A DNA stretch of 64,000 nucleotides from positions 34,692 to 98,691 of the forward strand of contig WGOB01000014.1 in assembly GCA_016124255.1 (NCBI GenBank), in the 5' to 3' direction. The notes under the pieces are model-generated. The model was not told the origin of the DNA. It worked only from the letters and a program-made list of their open reading frames with translations, and searched no databases. The stretch's first letter is position 1. Every line of letters starts with the position of its first letter. Positions 1 to 7,451 of the stretch are shown here, piece after piece. A program made the translations under genes and the position numbers. Source of the DNA: Alphaproteobacteria bacterium. Lineage in GTDB: Bacteria > Pseudomonadota > Alphaproteobacteria > Caulobacterales > Aquidulcibacteraceae.

Positions 1-405
1 TTTGCGGAATGCCTGCATGCGAAGGTGCGCCGCGAGCTCTGGGGCTATGCGCCCGATGAGACGCTCTCCAACCAGGCGCTGATCACGGAGCGCTATCAAG
101 GCACCCGCCCGGCGCCGGGCTATCCGGCGCAACCGGCCCACACCGAGAAGCGCACGCTGTTCACGCTGCTGGATGCGCCGCGCAACGCCGGCATGGACCT
201 CACCGAGAGCCTGGCGATGACGCCGCCGGCTTCGGTGAGCGGCGTCTATTTCTCTCATCCGCAGGCGGAATATTTCGGCGTGGGACGCATCGAGCGCTAC
301 CAGGTGGACGATTATGCGCGCCGTAAGGGCTGGTCGCGCGCGGAGGCGGAGCGCTGGCTCGCGCCGATCCTCGCCTACGATCCGGCGCGTGCAGACGCGG
401 CGTGA
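1..405 (+). CDS. metH: Methionine synthase (cobalamin-dependent), C-terminal fragment
   Basis: Only the end of the gene is in the window; its 5' part lies upstream of base 1, and the reading frame is open from the first base. The fragment matches the activation (AdoMet-binding) domain at the end of B12-dependent methionine synthase, which takes part in reductive reactivation of cob(II)alamin. Visible family signatures are [11 protein letters not shown] near the start, [13 protein letters not shown], and [20 protein letters not shown], the usual substrate-proximal segment. The gene ends at TGA with a short tail. Identity is from recognised family sequence; the catalytic and cobalamin modules cannot be seen here. 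Confidence 0.93.
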   Translation, partial: FAECLHAKVRRELWGYAPDETLSNQALITERYQGTRPAPGYPAQPAHTEKRTLFTLLDAPRNAGMDLTESLAMTPPASVSGVYFSHPQAEYFGVGRIERYQVDDYARRKGWSRAEAERWLAPILAYDPARADAA

Positions 406-442
406 TGCGGCGTTGGGGGCCGACTCGCGCTATGATCGCGGG

Positions 443-643
443 ATGCGCGTCATCCTCCTCGCCCTCGCGCTTTGTGTGATCGCCTTTGCGCTTAATCTGG
501 TCGGTGATTTCTCGGTCGCGACTTCGGATGCGGCCCAAGCGCCGACCGCGCGCGCATCCATCGCGCCGGCAGGTGCGTCTGCGCCCGTGCACGAACCTGT
601 GCATGAGACGGCGCACGATCTGGAGTCGCTAAACAAGCGGTAA
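443..643 (+). CDS. Small secreted or membrane-anchored hypothetical protein
   Basis: A 66-residue protein beginning MRVILLALALCVIAFALNLV, which is either an uncleaved N-terminal membrane anchor or a signal peptide. An Ala/Pro/His-rich tail follows, with a near repeat VHEPVHETAHD. No family is recognised. The ATG at 443 is chosen because the hydrophobic stretch begins directly there. The gene sits between metH and the first CHAP gene on the same strand. Small size makes it uncertain, but the clean amphiphilic design (hydrophobic then polar) supports a real envelope peptide. Confidence 0.5.
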   Translation: MRVILLALALCVIAFALNLVGDFSVATSDAAQAPTARASIAPAGASAPVHEPVHETAHDLESLNKR

Positions 644-678
644 AGAACTGCGCGCGTTCATTGGCCGTTTGCGGGTCT

Positions 679-704
679 GTGTCAGCATAAACGACGTCTG
701 ACAC
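679..704. promoter_or_regulatory. Inverted repeat upstream of the first CHAP gene
   Basis: GTGTCAG and CTGACAC form a perfect 7-base inverted repeat with a 12-base spacer, ending 12 bases before the ATG of the CHAP lipoprotein gene. Arm spacing is suitable for a dimeric regulator, and the element could equally be an mRNA hairpin next to the ribosome binding site. No cognate regulator is adjacent. Confidence 0.4.
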
Positions 705-716
705 TTCGAGGCGAGC

Positions 717-1286
717 ATGCGCGGGCGGATCGTTCTCGGCGCCGGGTTGGCTGGGCTGATGCTCGCCAGCTGCGCGTCCATTCAATACGAGGCAAGTTAC
801 GGGCCCCCGCCGCAGCGCGTCGGGCCGAGCACTGCGACGCTGCCCGGCGTTTTCGCGGACGGCCCGCCCGTGATCGTGCACGAGGCGCGGCGCCAGCAAT
901 GCGTGCCGTTCGCGCGCACGCTCTCCGGCGTTCAGATCTTCGGCGACGCCCACACCTGGTGGTCGCAAGCTGCGGGGCGCTATCCGCGCTCCGGTTTGCC
1001 GGCGCCCGGCGCCGTGCTGGTGCTGGAGGGCTACAACACGCCCTATCGCGGGCACGTTGCGGTGGTGACGGCGGTGGTCTCGGGGCGGGAGCTCCGCGTC
1101 GACCAGGCCAATTGGCTCAACAGCGAGGAAGTGACCGTCCGGGTGCCCGTGCGGGATGTTTCGCCGAACAATGACTGGAGCCAGATCCGGATGTGGCACA
1201 TCCCGACCCGCGCCTGGGGCGCGCGAATCTATCGGGTGCAGGGCTTCATCCATCCGCTGCCGCTGACGCTCGCCGCGTCTTCCTGA
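717..1286 (+). CDS. CHAP-domain lipoprotein (putative peptidoglycan amidase/endopeptidase)
   Basis: A 189-residue protein with a lipoprotein signal: a hydrophobic N-terminus, then the lipobox LASC with Cys19 as the likely lipidated residue. A CHAP (NlpC/P60-like) domain follows. The putative nucleophile Cys62 sits in QQCVPFAR and the catalytic His113 in YRGHVAVV, followed by VDQANW, which resembles the third polar position of the family. CHAP enzymes cleave peptidoglycan stem peptides or cross-bridges. The next gene encodes a paralogue with the same QCVPFAR, TWWSQA, RGHV and DWSQI blocks, so the pair arose by duplication. The target bond is not predictable. Confidence 0.82.
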   Translation: MRGRIVLGAGLAGLMLASCASIQYEASYGPPPQRVGPSTATLPGVFADGPPVIVHEARRQQCVPFARTLSGVQIFGDAHTWWSQAAGRYPRSGLPAPGAVLVLEGYNTPYRGHVAVVTAVVSGRELRVDQANWLNSEEVTVRVPVRDVSPNNDWSQIRMWHIPTRAWGARIYRVQGFIHPLPLTLAASS

Positions 1287-1445
1287 TGTAGTCAACGCCC
1301 GACGCGAGCCTCGTTAACCAAGATGAATGTTCCGGTCGCCTTAGTAAATTAACCAAACCGACCGCGTTCTCTGAATAGAACTTAAGCATAAAATGCAGTT
1401 TTGAGGTCGTTTTGTTTCGCCAGGACACAGAAGCGGCCGTTATTT

Positions 1446-1460
1446 TTAGGCGTTCCTTAA
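1446..1460. promoter_or_regulatory. CtrA-like site in the promoter region of the second CHAP gene
   Basis: TTAG-N7-TTAA matches the CtrA consensus TTAA-N7-TTAA with one mismatch. Further TTAACC half-sites occur in the same AT-richer 228-base interval at 1314 and 1349. CtrA is the cell-cycle response regulator of Caulobacterales and many other alphaproteobacteria. The identification is by motif only. Confidence 0.35.
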
Positions 1461-1514
1461 CCTCAAGAGCGGCTTTTGGGCGAGGTCGGGCGATAGCTTG
1501 GGTTTTGGGACACA

Positions 1515-2159
1515 ATGACGAAACGTGCGATGTGGATCGCGGCGGGCGCCATTGCCGCATGCGCCGCCGGCCAGGCTTCGGCGCGGACGCCGCTCTCGAT
1601 CGATCCAACCGTTTCGGTGGAGCCGGGCGCAAGCGCGCAGGCTTCGCCGTTCGCGACGCTGACGCCATCGGCGTTTGAGCCGCCGGCCCCGCCGGTCGCG
1701 TCCTTCGCCCCCACGCTGAACGCCCGGGGACCGCGGCTGCAGTGCGTGCCGTTTGCGCGCGCCGAATCCGGCGTGGAAATCTATGGCGACGCCGACACAT
1801 GGTGGTCGCAGGCGCAGGATCGTTTCGACACCGCGCAGGCGCCGGACCAGGGCTCGGTCATCGTGATGCGCGGCTACCGCAACCCCAATCGAGGCCACGT
1901 GGGCGTCGTGCGCCAGGTGGTGAACCGCCGGCTGATCCTGGTCGACCACGCCAATTGGATGAACCGCGGCGAGATCACCCGCCGCGTGCCCGTGCGGGAC
2001 GTGTCCACGGCCGGGGACTGGAGCCAGATCCAGGTGTGGAATGTGCGCGGGCGCCATTGGGGCGGGCGCACGTACGAGGTGCAGGGCTTCATTGTTGCGC
2101 CCGAAGCGGGCGATCGTGGCGTCGCCGCGCAGCGCGTGAGCCGCACCCCGCTGGGCTAA
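1515..2159 (+). CDS. CHAP-domain secreted protein, paralogue of the preceding gene
   Basis: A 214-residue protein with an N-terminal signal peptide (cleavage likely after ASA near residue 23), a Pro/Ala-rich linker to about residue 72, then a CHAP domain. Putative catalytic residues are Cys77 in LQCVPFAR and His128 in NRGHVGVV, with VDHANW downstream. Unlike the upstream paralogue it lacks a lipobox, so it is probably released into the periplasm while the first is membrane-tethered. It is separated from its neighbour by 228 bases with their own promoter-like features, so the two are probably not simply co-transcribed. Confidence 0.82.
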   Translation: MTKRAMWIAAGAIAACAAGQASARTPLSIDPTVSVEPGASAQASPFATLTPSAFEPPAPPVASFAPTLNARGPRLQCVPFARAESGVEIYGDADTWWSQAQDRFDTAQAPDQGSVIVMRGYRNPNRGHVGVVRQVVNRRLILVDHANWMNRGEITRRVPVRDVSTAGDWSQIQVWNVRGRHWGGRTYEVQGFIVAPEAGDRGVAAQRVSRTPLG

Positions 2160-2229
2160 TTCCCAAGTCCGCCCAATCCCCATATGGTCCCGCGTTTCGG
2201 GTGAGGGACCCTTGGAGCGAGGCGGAGCG

Positions 2230-3120
2230 ATGGGGACGGGCGCGGCGGCGAAGGCGGGCGGGGCGGCCCCGCGCAGAGGCGGCATCCGCCTGTTTCAATT
2301 CCTGACGCAGAATCCGCTCTGGGAAATCTTCATCCTGCTCGCGATCGTCACGAACGCGGCGCTGCTCGGCATCGACGCGCATTTCGGCGAGCGCAACCCA
2401 TACCACGCCTATATCGAGCAGGCGGACAATTGGTTCCTGATGCTGTTCACGGTCGAACTGGCGCTTGAGTTTCTGGCGCAGGGGCCGCGGCGGTATTTCT
2501 CCAACGGCTGGAACTGGTTCGACGTCATCGTCGTCGGCGTGTGCTACGTCGCGTTCAGCCCGGCCATCAGCGCGCTGCGGACGCTGCGTGTGGTGCGCGT
2601 GTTCCGCCTGATCAGCGCGGTGCCGCAGATGCGGCGCGTGGTGGAGGCGCTGTTCGGTGCGATGCCGGGCATCATGGCGACGCTCGCTGTGCTGTTCGTT
2701 GTTTTCTACATCGGCGCGGTGATGGGCACGACGCTGTTCCGCGGCGCGCCCGGGTTCAACGATCTTGGCGAAGCGGCGCTGACGCTCTTCCAGCTCTCGC
2801 AATTCGACGGCTGGGGCGAAACCATCGCGATGCTCGAGGAGAACGGCCACCCCTACGCCTGGGTGTTCGTGATGATCTTCACCATCATCGGCGCGTTTGC
2901 GGTGCTGAACCTTTTTGTCGGCGTCATCGTGGAGGCGGTGCAGGAGGCGCCCAAGAGCGTCGTTAGCCAGATCAAGACCGACATCGACCAGATGGAGGAG
3001 GACGTCGAAGACATCCAGGAGGCGCAGGAGGACGCCGCCAAGACGCGCGCCAGAATCCTGGAGGAAATCTCGGCGCTGCGCGCCGAAGTCGCAGCCCTGC
3101 GCGCCGAGAAAGACCGCTGA
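2230..3120 (+). CDS. Voltage-gated ion channel, single-domain (NaChBac-like) with acidic filter
   Basis: A 296-residue six-helix channel subunit that would assemble as a tetramer in the inner membrane. S1-S3 span roughly residues 25-110. S4 carries four arginines at three-residue spacing in LRTLRVVRVFRL, the voltage-sensor signature. The pore loop reads LFQLSQFDGWGE, where bacterial sodium channels have TLESW, so Asp193 takes the key glutamate position and Glu197 adds a second acid. After S6 a charged heptad-like tail (about residues 250-296) is the expected C-terminal coiled coil. A TTG at 2212 could extend the N-terminus by six residues; ATG 2230 is preferred. Ion preference is inferred, not shown. 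Confidence 0.87.
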   Translation: MGTGAAAKAGGAAPRRGGIRLFQFLTQNPLWEIFILLAIVTNAALLGIDAHFGERNPYHAYIEQADNWFLMLFTVELALEFLAQGPRRYFSNGWNWFDVIVVGVCYVAFSPAISALRTLRVVRVFRLISAVPQMRRVVEALFGAMPGIMATLAVLFVVFYIGAVMGTTLFRGAPGFNDLGEAALTLFQLSQFDGWGETIAMLEENGHPYAWVFVMIFTIIGAFAVLNLFVGVIVEAVQEAPKSVVSQIKTDIDQMEEDVEDIQEAQEDAAKTRARILEEISALRAEVAALRAEKDR

Positions 3121-3201
3121 CGCCCAATTCTGGCGGCAGTCTGTCCTCAACGTTGGGTCTGCGCTTGCCCCTGCGCGGGCCAATTGCGGTACACTGAGGC
3201 G

Positions 3202-3894
3202 ATGTCAGTCTGGTCGCGAATCATCGACATGGCGCAGAGCGTCTTCGATCCGGAAGCGGACGCCCCGGAGACGAGCCAGGAGTGCGCGCCCGATCCGAAC
3301 GATGTCGGGTTCACCGCCGCGGTGATCGGGCTGGCTGCGAAGATGGCGAAGGTCGACGGCGAGGCTGACGAGCAGGAGATGTCCGCCGCTGCCCGCGTGT
3401 TCCGCCCGCCGCCGGGCGAGGAGGCCGCGTTCCGTCGGGTCTACACTCTCGCCAGGCAGAGCGTGCACGGCTTTGAATCCTACGCGCGCCAGATCGGGCG
3501 CAAGTATCGCGCGCGGCCCTGCCTGCTTGAGGACGTGCTCGACGGCCTCTTCCACATCGCCGCCTCGGACGGCGCGGTCGACGCGGCCGAACTCGCCTAC
3601 CTGCAGACCGTCGCTGAGCATTTCGGGTTCAGCGAGCTTGAGTTCCGGCGCATCAAGGCGACCAATCTGGGGCCGGATGCGCGTGATCCGTACGCTGTGC
3701 TCGGCCTCTTGCCGGGCGCGTCGCTAGAGGAGGCGCGCCAGGCATGGCGGCGGATGGCGGCGGAGAACCATCCCGATCGCATGAGCCAGCGCGGGGCGCC
3801 CGACGCCTTCGTGAAAATCGCGGAGGAGAAGACCGCCGCGATCAACGCGGCCTACGCCCAGATCCGCGAAGAACTCCTGGTTGGGGCGCAGTAG
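3202..3894 (+). CDS. DjlA-like protein: TerB domain plus C-terminal J domain
   Basis: A 230-residue protein. An N-terminal TerB-like helical region (about 35-150, with repeated acidic KVDGEADEQE and ASDGAVDAAE segments) precedes a C-terminal J domain from about residue 155, with the diagnostic HPD in NHPDRM. J domains stimulate DnaK ATPase, so the protein is a co-chaperone. Classical DjlA has an N-terminal membrane anchor, and none is evident here. The ATG at 3202 is chosen over an in-frame TTG at 3184. RNase P RNA lies downstream on the opposite strand. Confidence 0.85.
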   Translation: MSVWSRIIDMAQSVFDPEADAPETSQECAPDPNDVGFTAAVIGLAAKMAKVDGEADEQEMSAAARVFRPPPGEEAAFRRVYTLARQSVHGFESYARQIGRKYRARPCLLEDVLDGLFHIAASDGAVDAAELAYLQTVAEHFGFSELEFRRIKATNLGPDARDPYAVLGLLPGASLEEARQAWRRMAAENHPDRMSQRGAPDAFVKIAEEKTAAINAAYAQIREELLVGAQ

Positions 3895-3987
3895 ACGCTG
3901 CCACTCCCTCCTTGAGCGGGTGAGGCAGCGAAGCCGACAGTGGAGCGATGCACACGCACCTCCTCCGTCGTTCGCTACGCTCACAAC

Positions 3988-4022
3988 ACCTCCCCCCGAG
4001 AACGGGGGAGGAGGGGCGCGCA
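3988..4022. repeat. G/C-rich palindromic intergenic repeat
   Basis: CCTCCCCC and GGGGGAGG form an 8-base stem with a short loop, followed by GAGGGGCGCGC. A closely similar unit recurs in the intergenic space before ruvC near 33050. It lies just past the 3' end of the RNase P RNA and of the DjlA-like gene, and may act as a bidirectional processing or termination structure. Confidence 0.45.
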
Positions 4023-4033
4023 AGAAGAGAAGC

Positions 4034-4416
4034 GTCAGTCGGTCTGTAAGCCGGGTTCTGTACGAGGTCGCCCTCGTGACGATCATTCCTCTGGACCGGC
4101 CCTCGCGGACCGGTTCTCGCGACCAACCCGACCCCGGCCCACGGACAGGCCTGCCGTTTCCGGCGCGGGGTCCTATTCGGTCTTGCTCCCGACGGGGCTT
4201 GCCGTGCCCGCTTCCTTACGGTCGCGGCGGTGGGCTCTTACCCCACCGTTTCACCCTTGCCCGCCACGCCAAAGCGCGACGGGCGGTCTATTCTCTGTGG
4301 CGCTATCCCTGAGGTCGCCCTCGGCGGAAGTTATCCGCCGTCGTGTCCGCATGGAGCCCGGACTTTCCTCGCGTCACCCAAAAGCCCCTGACGCGCGATC
4401 GCCCGACCGACTGACG
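4034..4416 (-). ncRNA. rnpB: RNase P RNA, type A
   Basis: Read on the minus strand, this is bacterial RNase P RNA, the catalytic subunit that matures tRNA 5' ends. The conserved 5' block GAGGAAAGTCCGGGCTCC is encoded at about 4353-4370 and the 3' block AGAACCCGGCTTACAGACC at about 4042-4060. The 5' end GTCAGTCGGTC and the 3' end GACCGACTGAC pair perfectly as an 11-base P1 helix (4405-4415 with 4034-4044), which sets both ends to within a few bases. Internal segments include GGGTGAAACGGTGGGGTAAG and GTAAGGAAGCGGGC, typical of the core. Length near 383 nt is usual for alphaproteobacteria. Confidence 0.96.
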
Positions 4417-4453
4417 GCGGAGATATAGACCTCTGCGCGCGGCGCGTGAAGCG

Positions 4454-5224
4454 TCACGCCGCCAGTGCAGCCGCCAACGCGATCGTTTCCGCATCGGCGA
4501 CGCCGTCGACGCGCGCCGCGCGGAAGCGGCGCTGAAACGCCGTCACAACGGAGGCGGTCTGCGCGTCAAAGACGCCGCTCTCAGCGACGCTGTAGCCGAA
4601 GCGCGCGAGATCACGTTGCAGCGCGGCCACCGCCTCGCTGGTCTCGCCCGCGGCGAGGTCGCGATAGATGGTCGGCGCGGGTGCTGCGGGCCACACCGAC
4701 ACGCCCGCTTCCGCCAGCCGCGCCCAGGGAAACCGCTCGCCGGGATCGAGCTTGCGGTCTGGCGCGAGATCGGAATGGCCGATCACGTCGCGCGGCGTGA
4801 GCTTGCGGCGCGCGAGGATGTCGCGCAGCAACGCGATGACGGCCGCGATCTGCGCGTCGGGATACGGCGGCAAGCCGAAATCATGGCCGCCGTTGACGAT
4901 TTCGATTCCGATCGAGCGTGAATTGAGTTCGGCGGCGCCGCGCCAATGACCTTGCCCGGCATGCCAAGCGCGCTTTTCCTCATCGACGAGGCGCCAGACC
5001 TCGCCCGCCTCGCCGACGACATAGTGCGTGCTCACGCGCGCCAGCAGCGTTTCCGGATCGAGTGCAGGATCCTGCCACGGGCCGGGATAGCGGCCGGCCC
5101 TGGGTTCAGGATCGGTCAGCCGCTTCAGCGCCACCTCGGCGGATTGCATGCCGGTGTAGTGCAGGACCACGAGTTCGATCGGCAGCCAGCGGTCGTCGAG
5201 ATTGGGTGAGGGGAGATCGATCAT
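4454..5224 (-). CDS. N-acetylmuramoyl-L-alanine amidase (AmpD family) with peptidoglycan-binding domain
   Basis: A 256-residue zinc amidase that cleaves the lactyl-amide bond between MurNAc and the stem peptide, usually on recycled anhydro-muropeptides. Zinc and catalytic motifs are visible: LVVLHYTGM with the first His, IGIEIVNGG, and IGHSDLAPDRKLDPGERFPW with His, Asp and the catalytic Lys region. The last 70 residues form a PG_binding_1 domain (LQRDLARFGY to VVTAFQRRF). The start MIDLPSPN at 5224 is preferred because the upstream 26 in-frame residues look non-coding. No signal peptide is seen, consistent with cytosolic recycling. Confidence 0.88.
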   Translation of the reverse strand: MIDLPSPNLDDRWLPIELVVLHYTGMQSAEVALKRLTDPEPRAGRYPGPWQDPALDPETLLARVSTHYVVGEAGEVWRLVDEEKRAWHAGQGHWRGAAELNSRSIGIEIVNGGHDFGLPPYPDAQIAAVIALLRDILARRKLTPRDVIGHSDLAPDRKLDPGERFPWARLAEAGVSVWPAAPAPTIYRDLAAGETSEAVAALQRDLARFGYSVAESGVFDAQTASVVTAFQRRFRAARVDGVADAETIALAAALAA

Positions 5225-5309
5225 CCTGGGCTCTTTGTGGCGCGTTGGGGCGCGATCGCCAAGCGCGCCGGGGTCAGGTCTCTCCAGGGCGTCAGCTCTC
5301 ACCAGGGCA

Positions 5310-6179
5310 TCAGGTCTCTGGGACCCGCGCCAGGGATTTCTGGCGCAGCGCGATGATGGCGACGCCGCTCAGCGCAATTGCTGCGCCGAGCGCGAGCTTC
5401 GGCGACAGCGTCTCGTTCAGCAGCACCACGCCGAACACCACCGCCCATACCGGCGTCATTAGAGTGAGCGGGGTGATGAGCGTGACCTCGTATCTCTTGA
5501 TAAGGAAATAGAAGGCGCCGTGGCCGAATATTGAGGTCCCGATGACGGAGAAGATCAGCGCGCCGACATAGCCCCAGCCCAGCGCCGCCGATTGCGCGAG
5601 CTGATCTTCCTCCATGAATAGGCTGAGCGCGAGCGGTAGGGGAACCGACACCAGCGCCAGCCACGCCTGCATCTGGAAGACTGGAATCGGCTCCATCTTC
5701 TTCATCGCGACGCCGCCGACCGACGCCACGAGCGCGGACAGGATGGCGAAGACGATGCCGACGGAGAAGGCGAGGCTGCCGGGCTGATAGGCGATAACGA
5801 TGACGCCGACGAACGCGAGCGCCATGCCCAGCGCGCGCCGCCAACCGATCGTTTCGTTGAGGAAGATCATCGAGAGCAGCGTCGTGAACGGCAGCCCGAG
5901 CTGCCCCGCGATCGCAACCGACGAAGCCGTCGCGTATTTGAGGCCGAGGAACAACAGCACGAAATTGAGGCCGCCAACGCAAAGGCCGATCAAAGTCGCC
6001 CAGCCCCATTGCCGGGGAATGCGCTGCAGGAACGGCAACAGGATAATCGCCACGCACGCGAAGCGCACGAACGCGTAGAACAGCGGCGGCGCGTCCGCCA
6101 CGACATAGCGCGTCAGAACAAGATTGAGCCCCCAGGCCAGGCACACGCCGCACAGCAGCAGAAAGTCGCGGACCCCCAT
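5310..6179 (-). CDS. EamA-family (drug/metabolite superfamily) permease
   Basis: A 289-residue, ten-helix inner-membrane protein made of two EamA repeats, the DMT/RhaT-like exporter architecture. The start carries GVCLAWGLNLVLTRYV and the second repeat LITPLTLMTPVWAVVFG and LGAAIALSGVAIIAL, which are typical. Substrates of this family are varied (amino acids, purines, metabolites) and cannot be predicted here. It is co-directional with the downstream amidase gene, 85 bases apart from the amidase start. Confidence 0.85.
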   Translation of the reverse strand: MGVRDFLLLCGVCLAWGLNLVLTRYVVADAPPLFYAFVRFACVAIILLPFLQRIPRQWGWATLIGLCVGGLNFVLLFLGLKYATASSVAIAGQLGLPFTTLLSMIFLNETIGWRRALGMALAFVGVIVIAYQPGSLAFSVGIVFAILSALVASVGGVAMKKMEPIPVFQMQAWLALVSVPLPLALSLFMEEDQLAQSAALGWGYVGALIFSVIGTSIFGHGAFYFLIKRYEVTLITPLTLMTPVWAVVFGVVLLNETLSPKLALGAAIALSGVAIIALRQKSLARVPET

Positions 6180-6247
6180 CGCCTGGCAGGTCTAGAGCGC
6201 GCCAGGTGGGGCGCGAAACGGATTCTGATGGCCGGTGAGAAAAACGG

Positions 6248-6538
6248 TCAGGCGCGAGGCGGTTCAGCGGCCCAGCCGTCGGGCATCCGGCGCGCTTCGA
6301 GGATGACGGGGCCGGCGCGCTGAGCGCGCGGCTTGCGCTGCGTCATGCGGAGTGTCAGCGCCGCCGCAGCGATCGCCAGGCCGACAAGCGTCACCGCCAG
6401 CGCCGCGATCGCGAGAAGCGCAACGGCGGCTGCGCCGATCAAGCCAACAAGCAGCGTGCGGCCCCAAATCGCGGCGTGTTCGCGGAAGCTGCGGCGGCTT
6501 CGGTTTGCGGTGCGGGCGTCGATCTCGATCAGCGTCAT
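6248..6538 (-). CDS. Small two-helix membrane protein, hypothetical
   Basis: A 96-residue protein with a short basic N-terminus (about 1-25), a long Ala/Leu-rich hydrophobic stretch from GRTLLVGLIGAAAVALLAI to ALTLRM that can form two membrane helices, and a basic C-terminal tail (QRKPRAQR). No family is recognised. ATG 6538 (MTLIEID) is chosen; the 26 residues that could extend it upstream look like non-coding sequence. It lies upstream of the EamA gene in the same direction with a 68-base gap. Confidence 0.6.
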   Translation of the reverse strand: MTLIEIDARTANRSRRSFREHAAIWGRTLLVGLIGAAAVALLAIAALAVTLVGLAIAAAALTLRMTQRKPRAQRAGPVILEARRMPDGWAAEPPRA

Positions 6539-6708
6539 GGCGGGTCCGGCGGTTCTTTGCCACGCCGGTTCAAGTCCGGCATCATTGCATGTTGGATCGC
6601 GGCCCCGCGGCGTCAATCCGCCAACACGCGCGGGACGCAGAGGATTGGCCGTTCGCCCAATGTTTGGGCTGAGGCGGTGGTCAGGGAAGGGGCCGCGCTC
6701 CCGCCATC

Positions 6709-6732
6709 CTGCTGACAGAAAGCTGTCAGCAG
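6709..6732. promoter_or_regulatory. Perfect inverted repeat, probable WYL-regulator operator
   Basis: CTGCTGACAG-AAAG-CTGTCAGCAG: a perfect 10-base inverted repeat with a 4-base spacer, centred about 32 bases before the ATG of the adjacent YafY-type regulator. The size, symmetry and promoter position fit an autoregulatory operator for that HTH protein. Binding is inferred. Confidence 0.6.
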
Positions 6733-6752
6733 TGATAGCCTAAGCATGCCTC

Positions 6753-7451
6753 ATGCGACGCGCTGACCGCCTCTTCCAAATCATCCAATCGCTGCGGCGC
6801 GCCCGCGGACCGATTACCGCGGACGCGATCGCGGCCGAGTTGGAGACATCCAAACGCACGATCTACCGCGACATCGCCGCGCTGATCGGGCAGCGCGTGC
6901 CGATCCGCGGCGAGGCCGGCGTCGGTTATGTGCTGGACGACGGCTGCCACATGCCGCCGCTGATGCTGACCCCGGACGAGATCGAAGTCGCGGTGGTCGG
7001 CGCGCAATGGGTGCAAGGGCGCGCCGATCCGGCGCTTCGCCGCGCCGCCGCCGATCTCATCGCCAAGATTGCGGCGTCGGCGCCGGACCGGCTGCGCCCG
7101 CTGGTGCTGGAGCCGGCGGCGGCAGCGGCCCCGCCGTCGCGCGCGAACGCCGCCGACACCATCGACATGCCCCAGTTGCGCGCCTGGATCATCGCGGCGC
7201 GCAAGGTGCGCCTGGTGTATCGGGACGAGCGCGGCCAGCAGACGGAGCGAACGATCTGGCCGATCGCGATCGGCTATCTGGAAACCGTCCGCCATGTCGT
7301 GGCGTGGTGCGAGCTGCGTGGTGACTTCCGCCATTTCCGCGCCGACCGCATCGTCGATGCGGACTTTCTCGAGGATCGCATTCCTGAGCGGCCGGCTGCG
7401 CTGCGCCGGCGCTGGCGCCAGCAGGAGCTGGCCGCGCATCGCGCGCCCTAA
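6753..7451 (+). CDS. YafY-family transcriptional regulator (HTH plus WYL domain)
   Basis: A 232-residue regulator. The N-terminal winged helix (about 1-60) contains ITADAIAAELETSKRTIYRD, the HTH_11/DeoR-like pattern. The C-terminal half is a WYL domain (about 135-200) with KVRLVYRDERGQ, TIWPIAIGYLE and WCELRGDFRHFRADRI. WYL domains sense ligands or nucleic acids. The gene stops 4 bases inside the convergent alpha/beta hydrolase gene. A perfect inverted repeat just upstream is the likely operator. What it controls beyond itself is not shown. Confidence 0.88.
   Translation: MRRADRLFQIIQSLRRARGPITADAIAAELETSKRTIYRDIAALIGQRVPIRGEAGVGYVLDDGCHMPPLMLTPDEIEVAVVGAQWVQGRADPALRRAAADLIAKIAASAPDRLRPLVLEPAAAAAPPSRANAADTIDMPQLRAWIIAARKVRLVYRDERGQQTERTIWPIAIGYLETVRHVVAWCELRGDFRHFRADRIVDADFLEDRIPERPAALRRRWRQQELAAHRAP

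Noticed and set aside
6540..6600. A tRNA-like T-arm GCCGG-TTCAAGT-CCGGC with TTTGCCAC before it
   Set aside because: No matching acceptor stem, D-arm or anticodon stem could be placed on either side; treated as chance or a worn fragment.
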